64,000 bases of DNA from Acinetobacter colistiniresistens. Lineage in GTDB: Bacteria > Pseudomonadota > Gammaproteobacteria > Pseudomonadales > Moraxellaceae. The stretch covers positions 576,595-640,594 of the forward strand of contig NZ_KE340379.1 in NCBI RefSeq assembly GCF_000413935.1, written 5' to 3'. Within the stretch, counting starts at the first letter, position 1. The number at the start of each line of letters is the position of its first letter. This document shows, in pieces, positions 53,994-62,362 of the stretch. A program made the translations under genes and the position numbers. Under the pieces are notes generated by a model that was not told the DNA's origin, made no database searches, and saw nothing but the letters and a program-made list of their open reading frames with translations.

Positions 53994-55016
53994 ATGGGCA
54001 TCAAGAACACCAAGCCGTTAATTGTTACAGCGATCGTCCTTGTGGCGATTGTTGCTTTTATTGTCTATCAAAATCAAAAAGATGCTGCACCTGTTCAGTC
54101 TAAAAACAACAAGGCAGTGGTGATTGCCTATCAAACGGGTGTTGATCCAACCAAAGTGGCACAGGCCAATGGTGATTATGAGCGTGATAGCCAACAGGCA
54201 ATTCAATGGCGTAAGTTTGATGCAGGATCAGATGTGGTCAATGCACTCGCTTCAGGTGATGTGGTGATTGGTAACATTGGTTCTAGCCCATTGGCAGCCG
54301 CAGCAAGTCGCGATTTACCGATTGAAGTATTTTTGGTGACAGCAAAATTGGGTGGTTCAGAAGCTTTGGTGGTGAGTAATAAATCTGGGATTCAAACGCC
54401 TCAAGATTTGATTGGTAAAACCATTGCCGTACCCTTCGTTTCAACCACGCATTACAGCTTATTGTCGGCACTCAAGCATTGGAATATTGCAGATAATCAA
54501 GTCAAGATCATCAATTTACGCCCACCGGAAATTACAGCCGCTTGGGAACGTGGTGATATCGATGCGACTTATGTTTGGGAACCTGCATTGAGCAAAGTCA
54601 AAGCCAGTGGTCATGTCTTAACAGACTCGAAACAAGTCGGCGAGTGGGGCGCACCCACCTATGATTTATGGGTGGTTCGTAAAGACTTTGCCGAGAAAAA
54701 TCCAGAGTTCTTAAAAGCTTTTGTGCAAACCAGCTTAAAGCAGATTGAAAGCTATAACCAAGACCCAAAAGCATTTGAGCAAAATGCAGAAAACATCCAG
54801 AAAATTGCCCAATTGACGGGATCGGACAGCAAAGATATTCCATTACTTCTTTCAGGCAATACCTATCTGGATCGTCAGCAACAGCAAGCCACATTATCGG
54901 GTGAATTTGCCAAGAATATCTTTGATACCGCAACTTTCTTAAAGAGCCAAGGCAAGGTTGATCAAGTCAAACCTGATTATCAAGACAATGTCACGACCCA
55001 CTTTCTACAGCCATAG
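53994..55016 (+). CDS. tauA: TauA-like taurine/sulfonate-binding protein
   Basis: 340 residues from ATG 53994 (MGIKNTKPLIVTAIVLVAIV); a TTG at 53973 is possible. The hydrophobic N-terminus looks like an uncleaved anchor or a signal peptide with an unusual end (no lipobox). The mature fold has VVIAYQTGVDPTKVAQANGD, then WRKFDAGSDVVNALASGDVV, then IGNIGSSPLAAAASRDLPIE, the segment typical of taurine binders, and AAWERGDIDATYVWEPALSK. It captures taurine in the periplasm for TauBC. First gene of tauABCD. Confidence 0.9.
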   Translation: MGIKNTKPLIVTAIVLVAIVAFIVYQNQKDAAPVQSKNNKAVVIAYQTGVDPTKVAQANGDYERDSQQAIQWRKFDAGSDVVNALASGDVVIGNIGSSPLAAAASRDLPIEVFLVTAKLGGSEALVVSNKSGIQTPQDLIGKTIAVPFVSTTHYSLLSALKHWNIADNQVKIINLRPPEITAAWERGDIDATYVWEPALSKVKASGHVLTDSKQVGEWGAPTYDLWVVRKDFAEKNPEFLKAFVQTSLKQIESYNQDPKAFEQNAENIQKIAQLTGSDSKDIPLLLSGNTYLDRQQQQATLSGEFAKNIFDTATFLKSQGKVDQVKPDYQDNVTTHFLQP

Positions 55017-55025
55017 GAGATCGAA

Positions 55026-55817
55026 ATGAGTGTATTAGCTGCCGAGCATCTTCATTTAACTTTTCCAAAGCAGACTGTGCCTGTATTGCAAGATATCAAT
55101 TTAACGATTGAAGAAGGGACGTTAACTGTGATTCTGGGTGAGTCGGGTTGTGGTAAAACGACATTGCTGAATATTTTGGCAGGTTTCCAAAAACCGAGTT
55201 CAGGTCAGATCAAACTGGATTATGAAGTGGTGACTGCTCCTGACGCACGTCGTGCGGTGGTGTTCCAAGATCATGCTTTATTGCCGTGGTTAAATGTCTC
55301 CGAAAATATCGGTTTTGCTTTGCAGCTTAAAGGTTTGAAAGCACAAGACATTCAACAGCAAGTCGATGCAATCCTGAAGATTGTCGGTTTAAGCCATGTC
55401 GCTCAAGCCAATATTTGGGAATTGTCGGGCGGTATGAAACAACGGGTCGGTATCGCACGTGCATTGGTGAGTCATGCAGCGTTTATTTTGTTGGATGAAC
55501 CTTTTGCTGCGCTTGATGCCTTTACCCGTGAAACCATGCAACAGCTGGTACTAGATTTATGGATTGAACAAAATAAATCCTTTTTCCTGATCACGCATGA
55601 TATTGAAGAGGCTTTGTTGCTGAGCAATCAATTGGTGCTGATGACGGCTCGTCCCGGCAAGATTGTCGAAACTTTAAAGCTAGATTTTGCAGAGCGTTAT
55701 AAGCAGGGTGAATCGATTCGTACGATTAAATCCGATCCGAAATTTATCCAATTACGTGAGCAACTGTTTGAACGTTTACGTGTGCAGAAACAGGCAGGAC
55801 ATGAGGTGGCTGTATGA
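55026..55817 (+). CDS. tauB: TauB, taurine ABC transporter ATPase
   Basis: 263 residues. Walker A LGESGCGKTTLLN, Q-loop VVFQDHALLPWLNV (Tau/Ssu-type), signature LSGGMKQRVGIARAL, Walker B FILLDEPFAALDA and H-loop LITHDIEEALLLSNQ. It powers uptake with TauC; four-base overlap with tauC. Confidence 0.94.
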   Translation: MSVLAAEHLHLTFPKQTVPVLQDINLTIEEGTLTVILGESGCGKTTLLNILAGFQKPSSGQIKLDYEVVTAPDARRAVVFQDHALLPWLNVSENIGFALQLKGLKAQDIQQQVDAILKIVGLSHVAQANIWELSGGMKQRVGIARALVSHAAFILLDEPFAALDAFTRETMQQLVLDLWIEQNKSFFLITHDIEEALLLSNQLVLMTARPGKIVETLKLDFAERYKQGESIRTIKSDPKFIQLREQLFERLRVQKQAGHEVAV

Positions 55818-56695
55818 CGGGTCAAGCAAAAAATACGGCCTATGAACTGGGTAAGGCAGAAGAACCTCAGCAGATCAACCAGTCACAGCCTGCCTCGGTT
55901 TTAAGTCCAATATGGGCTTTCGTGGTTCGGTATCGTAGTTTAGCGCTCAGTCTTTCTAGCGTACTCAGTGTCTTGGTGATCTGGTATCTGATTACGGCAT
56001 TAAAAATTGTCCCAAGCCTATTCTTACCAAGCCCACAAGCGGTGTGGCAGAAGTTCCTTGAAGTCAGCCAGCAAGGTTTTATGAAAGCCACTTTATGGCA
56101 GCATTTGGCCGCGAGTATTTCACGTGTCTTGCTGGCTTTACTTGCCGCGATTGCCATTGGTGTGCCACTCGGTTTATGGATGGGCTTAAACAAGTGGGTG
56201 CGTGGGGTGCTTGATCCATTGGTTGAGTTATTGCGTCCAATTCCACCCTTGGCTTATTTGCCATTATTGGTGATCTGGTTCGGGATTGGTGAAACCACTA
56301 AAGTGCTTTTGATTTTCTTTTCGATCCTTGCACCTGTGATTATCAGCAGCACCCATGGCGTACTTAGCCATCAGCTCAATCGTGAGCGAGCGGCATTGTC
56401 TTTAGGCGCGAGCCAGTCACAAGTGTTTTGGCATGTAATTTTACCAACTGCTTTACCGCACATCTTGACGGGTATTCGTATTGGTTTAGGTGTGGGTTGG
56501 TCAACTTTGGTTGCTTCGGAATTGGTGGCAGCTGATCGTGGTATTGGTTTTATGGTGCAGTCAGCAGCCCAGTTTCTGATTACCGACACGGTTGTTCTCG
56601 GCATTATTGTGATTGCCATTGTTGCAGTTAGTTTTGAATTGTTTTTGCGTTGGTTACAGAAGCAATTATCTCCTTGGTATGGCCAACAGTTATAA
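55814..56695 (+). CDS. tauC: TauC, taurine ABC transporter permease
   Basis: 293 residues, six helices. The EAA motif is ERAALSLGASQSQVFWHVIL and the conserved segment LLRPIPPLAYLPLLVIWFGI and GWSTLVASELVAADRGIGFM are Tau/Ssu permease hallmarks. The N-terminal ~35 residues are polar and slightly longer than in E. coli. In operon with tauB and tauD. Confidence 0.94.
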   Translation: MTGQAKNTAYELGKAEEPQQINQSQPASVLSPIWAFVVRYRSLALSLSSVLSVLVIWYLITALKIVPSLFLPSPQAVWQKFLEVSQQGFMKATLWQHLAASISRVLLALLAAIAIGVPLGLWMGLNKWVRGVLDPLVELLRPIPPLAYLPLLVIWFGIGETTKVLLIFFSILAPVIISSTHGVLSHQLNRERAALSLGASQSQVFWHVILPTALPHILTGIRIGLGVGWSTLVASELVAADRGIGFMVQSAAQFLITDTVVLGIIVIAIVAVSFELFLRWLQKQLSPWYGQQL

Positions 56696-56711
56696 GTGTG
56701 AGTAGTAGACG

Positions 56712-57557
56712 ATGACCTTAAATATTGAAGTTATTAAACCAACAATCGGTGCAATTATTCACGATGTTGATTTAAATACGGCTGATGAAAATACTACGCA
56801 ACAAATTCAACAAGCTTTGCTGGATCATCATGTGATCTTCTTCCGCAATCAGCAACTTGCACCTCAGGCACAAGCAGAGTTGGCGCGTGGTTTTGGTTCT
56901 TTGCATATTCATCCCATTTATCCATCCGTAGCAAATGTGCCTGAAATTATTGTATTGGATAGTTGGAAACAAGATTTGCGTGACAATGAACTTTGGCATA
57001 CCGATGTCACTTTCAGCCAGAAACCACCGTTGGGTTGTGTCTTACAAGCCATCAAGATTCCACCTGTGGGCGGTGATACGCTCTGGTCAAGTGGGGCGGC
57101 GGCATTTGCAGCCTTGGATCAAGGTTTGCAGCAAAAGTTAAAAGGCTTAACCGCAACGCATGACATTCGTCAGTCTTTCCCGATTGAGCGTTTTGCGCAT
57201 AATGATGTTGAGCGTCAAAAACTGGAAGAAACCTTTAAACGCAATCCTCCTGTTGTTCATCCTGTGGTGAGAACACATCCTGTGACAGGTCAGCCGATTT
57301 TGTTTGTAAGTGAAGGGTTTACCACGCGTATTAATGAGTTAGATGAGGCTGAAAGTGCTGAATTGCTGCAATATTTATTTGTACATGCAACCAATGAGCA
57401 GTTCCATTTGCGTTGGCAGTGGCAAGCGGGTGATGTGGCGATTTGGGATAATCGTTGCACGCAGCATAAGGCTTTATTTGATTATGGTGAGGCGCATCGG
57501 ATTATGCATCGTGCCACGATTAACGGTGATGTGCCGTTTTATCAAGCAGCAAGTTAG
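56712..57557 (+). CDS. tauD: TauD, taurine dioxygenase
   Basis: 281 residues. Fe(II)/2-oxoglutarate dioxygenase of the TauD family. The HxD metal motif is in NELWHTDVTF, the distal His in NRAT-type C-terminal segment (HRIMHRATINGD), and the 2OG-binding Arg follows it. VGGDTLWSSGAAAFAAL is the family marker. It splits taurine to aminoacetaldehyde and sulfite in the cytoplasm; sulfite then feeds cysteine synthesis. Last gene of the operon. Confidence 0.94.
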   Translation: MTLNIEVIKPTIGAIIHDVDLNTADENTTQQIQQALLDHHVIFFRNQQLAPQAQAELARGFGSLHIHPIYPSVANVPEIIVLDSWKQDLRDNELWHTDVTFSQKPPLGCVLQAIKIPPVGGDTLWSSGAAAFAALDQGLQQKLKGLTATHDIRQSFPIERFAHNDVERQKLEETFKRNPPVVHPVVRTHPVTGQPILFVSEGFTTRINELDEAESAELLQYLFVHATNEQFHLRWQWQAGDVAIWDNRCTQHKALFDYGEAHRIMHRATINGDVPFYQAAS

Positions 57558-57672
57558 AATTTAGTTTTAATTGTTTGTTTCGGTGGAATCTTTCAGAGAT
57601 CTCATCTTATTTTAGATAAGCATCCGTTTTCTCTCTGATTTTTCAGGGATGAAAAGTAACAAAAATCCTTTG

Positions 57673-57727
57673 TTTGGCTGATGATACTTCCTTGTATCAC
57701 AGCCAAACTGGCGGCATCCATGCCGCC
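57673..57727. repeat. Double hairpin intergenic repeat
   Basis: Two stem-loops in succession: TTTGGCTG...TGATAC / GTATCA...CAGCCAAA (57673-57707) and the palindrome GGCGGCAT-CC-ATGCCGCC (57710-57727). The GC-rich second hairpin stands out in AT-rich DNA. I recognise this pattern as like small dispersed intergenic repeats of Acinetobacter, and it may also terminate tauD and the convergent AraC gene. Confidence 0.55.
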
Positions 57728-57832
57728 GAGCGCGGTAGTGAATATTTGCGAGAATTTAAAATTACAAGAAAAAGCATTTACGGTTCGGTTTTATCTGCAT
57801 TTGCGCTTGGAAATTTCTAGACCGTTTTATTC

Positions 57833-58879
57833 TTAGGCATTAAGTAAAATGCTCTCTTGTTTATAAACCGAAGGCGCTTGCCCAGTCCAGCGTTTAAAGG
57901 CACGTCGGAATTCACGTAATTCGCTAAAACCCAATTGCAGGCTAATTTCACTCATAGACAGGTTCTGTTCTAGGAGTTGTTTGGCTTTACGTTCTAACAC
58001 ATTTTGCCGAATTTGTTGGAAACTCAAACCTTCTGCCAATAATTGCCGTCTTAAATGCCGCTCGCTGAGGTGCAATTGTTCAGCAGCATGCTGCATCTCA
58101 AAACGTTCAGGTAAATGCTGTTCAATTAAATGATCAAGTAAATGGGCGTAACCGACTTGATTGAGCTGGTCGATTTCTTTTAAGGCCTGTTCACAGATGT
58201 GGATCGCAGTTGCATAGTTGGCAGGGCTGTAATTTTTTAAGCTGCGCTGCAATAGGCGACGACTAAAACGCATGATATTTTTATCACGGTTAAATTGGAT
58301 TGGGCAGCCAAAAATATCGTTATATTGTGCTTGGTATTCGCTTGGAAAATAGCTGAGCTCAAGACTCACCACATCATCATGATCGCCTAGCATCGCATTT
58401 AAACAGGTGATGATGCTGCTAAATAATTCATCATAGAAAAAAGCTGTTAGTTCATTGCAGGGAGAGGATTCAGTCACTTCCAACTCGCAGAGATCACCTT
58501 GGATGGAAAAGTTGATATTCAAGACACTACCTGAAATACGATGGTAACGAAGTGCAATATCTAAGGCATCTGCAACGGTTTTGCAGGACTGCATGGCGAA
58601 ACCGAGAATCCCCATTGAAATTAAACCTTCACTACTGCCAAGTTTTAAACCAAGGTCGGGTTGTTGGTAGGCGGCAATGGCCTGACGTATCACATCACAT
58701 AGTTGAGGGAAGCGAACCACGCCTTGGGTTTGCTGTATTTGAGCAATATCTAAACCTGAATCCTGAAACCATGCAGCATACTCCCACTGCTGTTGCTCAG
58801 CATAGTGAATCAGACTGGCCAGAATAGTTGGTGGGATGTACTGCTGTGCTTCAGCGCTATTGATGAATTGTTTAGGCAT
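57833..58879 (-). CDS. AraC-family regulator (Arabinose_bd/OruR-like)
   Basis: 348 residues from ATG 58879 (MPKQFINSAEAQQYIPPTIL), with an in-frame ATG at 58933. The N-terminal ~220 residues are the helical ligand domain of the ArgR/OruR-type group (GLKLGSSEGLISMGILGFAM, AVADALDIALRYHRI-like). The C-terminal HTH pair is HLSERHLRRQLLAEGLSFQQ and MSEISLQLGFSELREFRRAF, ending KRWTGQAPSVYK. It is divergent from the ceramidase-like operon and is its likely regulator. Confidence 0.86.
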   Translation of the reverse strand: MPKQFINSAEAQQYIPPTILASLIHYAEQQQWEYAAWFQDSGLDIAQIQQTQGVVRFPQLCDVIRQAIAAYQQPDLGLKLGSSEGLISMGILGFAMQSCKTVADALDIALRYHRISGSVLNINFSIQGDLCELEVTESSPCNELTAFFYDELFSSIITCLNAMLGDHDDVVSLELSYFPSEYQAQYNDIFGCPIQFNRDKNIMRFSRRLLQRSLKNYSPANYATAIHICEQALKEIDQLNQVGYAHLLDHLIEQHLPERFEMQHAAEQLHLSERHLRRQLLAEGLSFQQIRQNVLERKAKQLLEQNLSMSEISLQLGFSELREFRRAFKRWTGQAPSVYKQESILLNA

Positions 58880-58998
58880 AAGTCCGTTTTGCCCCCCAAA
58901 GAAAAGTGTCTTTAACCCTGTTGGGTATCGCATAATTTTGATTAACTTTCAACAGGCTTTAATACAGTTAGAAAAAGAATTGAGAAAGGGACGCGCCA

Positions 58999-60750
58999 AT
59001 GTATCAAGCGGGCTGGGATAAACAGCAAATCAAAGTTACAGCAAAAGGCTATGCCATGTTTGGTTATGGGCAATGGTCGCATCGTGCCTATGAACAGCGT
59101 ACGGCTTTATATGCCCGTAGTGTGAGCATCGTCGATTCATCCGATCATCGACTACTGCTTTGTTGTCTTGATTTAGGTTGTATTACCCATGCCATACGAA
59201 ATCAAACAGTAACACGACTCACGCAGATCCTAGGTTCACAATTTGATGAAAATCAATTGGTGTTAATGGCGACCCATACCCACTCTGGGCCAGGTGGCTG
59301 CGGTTATGAAGCCTTATATAATCTGCCGACACCTGGTTTTGTGCCTGAGCATCTCAATGCAATTGTCGAGGCAATTGTACTGAGTATTCAAAATGCGATT
59401 GCATCGGAACAAGACACTGAGATTTTCTTGGGGACGCAGCATTTTCCAGAACCAATACCTGTCGCATGGAATCGCTCAATCAAAGCGTATAATCGTAACC
59501 CAGAGGTTCAGCCACGCACTGACACTGAAACGCATTTGGCTTTAAACCGTGAAATGCAATTGCTTGGTTTTTATCGTGAACAAAAATTGCAGTCCTTTAT
59601 TTCATTATTTGGGGTACATGCGACTTGTTTGGGAAACTCCTTAAAAGCCTATGACGGTGATAACAAAGGTTATGCGGCTGCATTTTCTGAGAAGGCTTTA
59701 ATTAAACAAGGAATTGAAAATCCAGTTACGATTTTTGCCCAAGCAACCGCTGGCGATGTATCGCCACATTTTCATGGTAAAGATCAGCTGAAGATTCGTA
59801 ATCAAATTAAAGGTGAGCAGGAATATCATTACGCGCAACAAAATGGGCGTTATCAAAGTGAACTGGCTTTGAGTACCTTACAGCAGGATATTGCTAAAAA
59901 TTTAGAAAAGGTTGAAGGCAAGGTCGATGCTGTTTTGTCCTATGTTGATCTGAGTAATATTGAGATTCCAGAGGTGTTCGTAGCAGGGCAAAAGCATGCA
60001 AAGACCAGCCAGCCCTGTCATGGCACTGCATTTTTTGCAGGCACACCTGTGGATGGTCTAGGTGCACCCAAACCTTTAATCATGGGGATGCAATTTTTAG
60101 CCGATCAATTTCGCAAACAAAAAAACAAGCATCCCAAAGCAGCAGACTTTGCAGACTATCAACAGCTGTATGCATCTCAAGGGCCGAAACAGATTTTACT
60201 GGAAGCAGGTGCCAAAAAGATTTTAGGTCAACCGATTGGTTTTCCGCCGAGTATGCTTGATCCGCTGATTGCCGAAATGAACCGACAAGTGAAAGCAGGG
60301 GCGATTCAGCAGAGTCCTTTAGTCCCAAGTGTGGTTCCCTTACAAATTGTGCGATTAGGTCAATTGGCTTTGATTTGCTGCCCAGGAGAATTTACGACTA
60401 TTGCAGGGCAGCGTGTGGTTGATACGGTTAAACAGATGCTTGTTGCACAGGCTTCTTCGATTGAAAGAGTTTGGTTAGCATCGTACTGCAATGATTACAT
60501 GGGCTATGTCACCACCTATGAAGAATACCAAGTGCAGGCGTATGAAGGTGGGCATACCTTATTTGGTCAATGGACATTGGCAGCCTGTCAGAGCAAGTTC
60601 CAAGGCTTAGCAGAACAGTTATTATTAGAAAAAGATAAACGTCATTACGATGAAATGACACGACCACCGCATATTCCTGTGCAGGAACTCGCAAAACGCA
60701 CTAATCATGGCAATTTAAAAACTGCCGTTAGCCAAGGAGAGGCAGTATGA
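58999..60750 (+). CDS. Neutral/alkaline ceramidase-like hydrolase, cytoplasmic form
   Basis: 583 residues similar to the N-terminal catalytic domain of neutral ceramidase: GYAMFGYGQWSHRAYEQRTA, LLCCLDLGCITHAIRNQT, the metal/nucleophile motif ATHTHSGPGGCGYEALYN, VAWNRSIKAYNRNPE, TIFAQATAGDVSPHFHG and a final CCPGEFTTIAGQR. In ceramidases this site hydrolyses an N-acyl amide with Zn and a Ser nucleophile. There is no signal peptide and no C-terminal immunoglobulin-like domain, unlike secreted ceramidases, so the substrate may be a different intracellular amide. Stop overlaps the next start by four bases. Confidence 0.8.
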   Translation: MYQAGWDKQQIKVTAKGYAMFGYGQWSHRAYEQRTALYARSVSIVDSSDHRLLLCCLDLGCITHAIRNQTVTRLTQILGSQFDENQLVLMATHTHSGPGGCGYEALYNLPTPGFVPEHLNAIVEAIVLSIQNAIASEQDTEIFLGTQHFPEPIPVAWNRSIKAYNRNPEVQPRTDTETHLALNREMQLLGFYREQKLQSFISLFGVHATCLGNSLKAYDGDNKGYAAAFSEKALIKQGIENPVTIFAQATAGDVSPHFHGKDQLKIRNQIKGEQEYHYAQQNGRYQSELALSTLQQDIAKNLEKVEGKVDAVLSYVDLSNIEIPEVFVAGQKHAKTSQPCHGTAFFAGTPVDGLGAPKPLIMGMQFLADQFRKQKNKHPKAADFADYQQLYASQGPKQILLEAGAKKILGQPIGFPPSMLDPLIAEMNRQVKAGAIQQSPLVPSVVPLQIVRLGQLALICCPGEFTTIAGQRVVDTVKQMLVAQASSIERVWLASYCNDYMGYVTTYEEYQVQAYEGGHTLFGQWTLAACQSKFQGLAEQLLLEKDKRHYDEMTRPPHIPVQELAKRTNHGNLKTAVSQGEAV

Positions 60751-62033
60751 GTGATTTAACACAAGGCATTTGGTCAAACTGGTCTGGTTTTCAAAAATCT
60801 ATGCCGCAACTGATTTTGCAACCTGCCAATATTCAAGAACTACAGTCGATTGTTCAGGCGCAGAAAAAAATACGGGTAGTCGGTGCTGGGCATTCTTTTA
60901 CGCCGTTGGTGTGTACCGATGCAACCTTATTGTCTTTGGACCATATTGCGGGAATTGCATCGACTGATCTTAATCGATGTCAGAGCAGTATTTATGCGGG
61001 TACACGCTTATTTGACCTAGATCAGCATTTACAACAGCAATCCATCAATCAGGCTTTGATGAATCAAGGCGATATTGATCAGCAAAGTCTGGCGGGTGCG
61101 GTCTCTACAGGCACACATGGCACAGGTGCAGATTTGCATTGTATTTCGGCCTATGTTGAAGCATTTGAGTTATTGACGGCTTCGGGTGAAATCCTAAAAT
61201 GTAGTCGCACAGAACATCCTGAAGTTTTTGCCGCAGGGCGAGTTTCTTTGGGGTGCTTAGGCATCTTGACCCAGATCACCATGCAAAATCGCCCACGCTA
61301 TAAACTCAAAGAACACATTGAACTTTGTCCTGTAGAGGACATGATGCAACACATTCAGCAATGGAAACATCAGCATCGACATATTGAGTGCTTTGTGTTT
61401 TCCCATGAAAAGCAGTTGATGTTGAAAACCTTGGATGAGACGGATGAAGCTGTTTTGCCTCGTAAGGAAAATTTTCCATCAGATGATGCCTTACTGACTT
61501 TTTGTTCAGAGCTGACCAAAAATTTTCCTTCGTTGAATCCGTACTTACAGAAGCTACTCGGCATTTTTGTTAAACCAACCACTTATGTCGATTGGTCGAG
61601 CAAGATATTTCCAACACCGCGCAATACCAAGTTCAATGAAATGGAGTATCAGATCCCTGTTGATCGTGGAATTGAGTGTCTGGATGAAGTGTTGGATGCC
61701 TTAAGAACGTATAAAGTTGCGACCTTTTTTCCGCTCGAATTCCGTTTTGTTAAAGGCGATGATATCTGGCTCAGTCCTTTTTATCAGCAGGATTCCATTT
61801 CGATCTCGGTGCATCAATATCATAAGCAAGACCCGCGTTTGATTTTTGATGTGGTTGAGCCAATCTTGCAAAAATATCAGGGGCGTCCACATTGGGGTAA
61901 AATGCATCAAATGAACAAGACACAGCTTCGGGCTTTATATCCCAAGTGGGATGATTTTATGGCTTTGCGTCGGCAGCTTGATCCAGAAGCTAAGTTTTTA
62001 AATCCCTATTTGGAAAAGCTGTTTTTAGGTTAG
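60747..62033 (+). CDS. FAD-linked aldonolactone-oxidase/alditol-oxidase-like protein
   Basis: 428 residues of the VAO family. The FAD domain begins QLILQPANIQELQSIVQAQK and holds RVVGAGHSFTPLVCTDATLL, whose His is the usual site of covalent flavin attachment, and AGAVSTGTHGTGADLHCISA. The C-terminal ALO domain ends HWGKMHQMNKTQLRALYPKW and DPEAKFLNPYLEKLFL. Related enzymes oxidise D-arabinono-, gulono- or galactonolactones or alditols. Translationally coupled to the ceramidase-like gene, so it acts on a product of the same pathway. Exact substrate unknown. Confidence 0.85.
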   Translation: MSDLTQGIWSNWSGFQKSMPQLILQPANIQELQSIVQAQKKIRVVGAGHSFTPLVCTDATLLSLDHIAGIASTDLNRCQSSIYAGTRLFDLDQHLQQQSINQALMNQGDIDQQSLAGAVSTGTHGTGADLHCISAYVEAFELLTASGEILKCSRTEHPEVFAAGRVSLGCLGILTQITMQNRPRYKLKEHIELCPVEDMMQHIQQWKHQHRHIECFVFSHEKQLMLKTLDETDEAVLPRKENFPSDDALLTFCSELTKNFPSLNPYLQKLLGIFVKPTTYVDWSSKIFPTPRNTKFNEMEYQIPVDRGIECLDEVLDALRTYKVATFFPLEFRFVKGDDIWLSPFYQQDSISISVHQYHKQDPRLIFDVVEPILQKYQGRPHWGKMHQMNKTQLRALYPKWDDFMALRRQLDPEAKFLNPYLEKLFLG

Positions 62034-62362
62034 TTTTGATATCAAAGCTTTCTCATTATTTTGATGCTCGAAAACCTCATCTGCAACTGTTTGAGGCAGG
62101 ACTACATCCATTATATAAAGGTTCTGTGATTATTTTGATATGAGAGGGTAGTCGTCGAGTTTTGCAGGGAGCAGTGATGTAGCTGTACAAGGTGGTTTTC
62201 TCTTTCGAAGCTTTAAAGCTTCTCAGGTCGAGCCTGAGCAAACCAAAGCGAATAAAGCTTTGGTCATGCACAAGACGAAGTGGCTTATTTTGAAATAGGA
62301 TGAGAATAAAACAGGACTCCGTGGAGTTAGCATATCCCTATTAGATAAAAGGATGGAAAGAC
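62034..62362. other. Spacer within the ceramidase-like gene cluster
   Basis: 329 bp. No complete gene. A plus-strand fragment near 62190-62297 reads FRSFKASQVEPEQTKANKAL and is open to a stop at about 62295; it has no start or ribosome site. The hairpin ACTCC-GT-GGAGT occurs near 62320, just before the next gene. It may hold a separate promoter for the PLP-enzyme gene. Confidence 0.4.

Noticed and set aside
62077..62297. A small gene in the spacer before the PLP enzyme
   Set aside because: The only open stretches have no start codon with a ribosome site and stops interrupt the upstream part; treated as non-coding.
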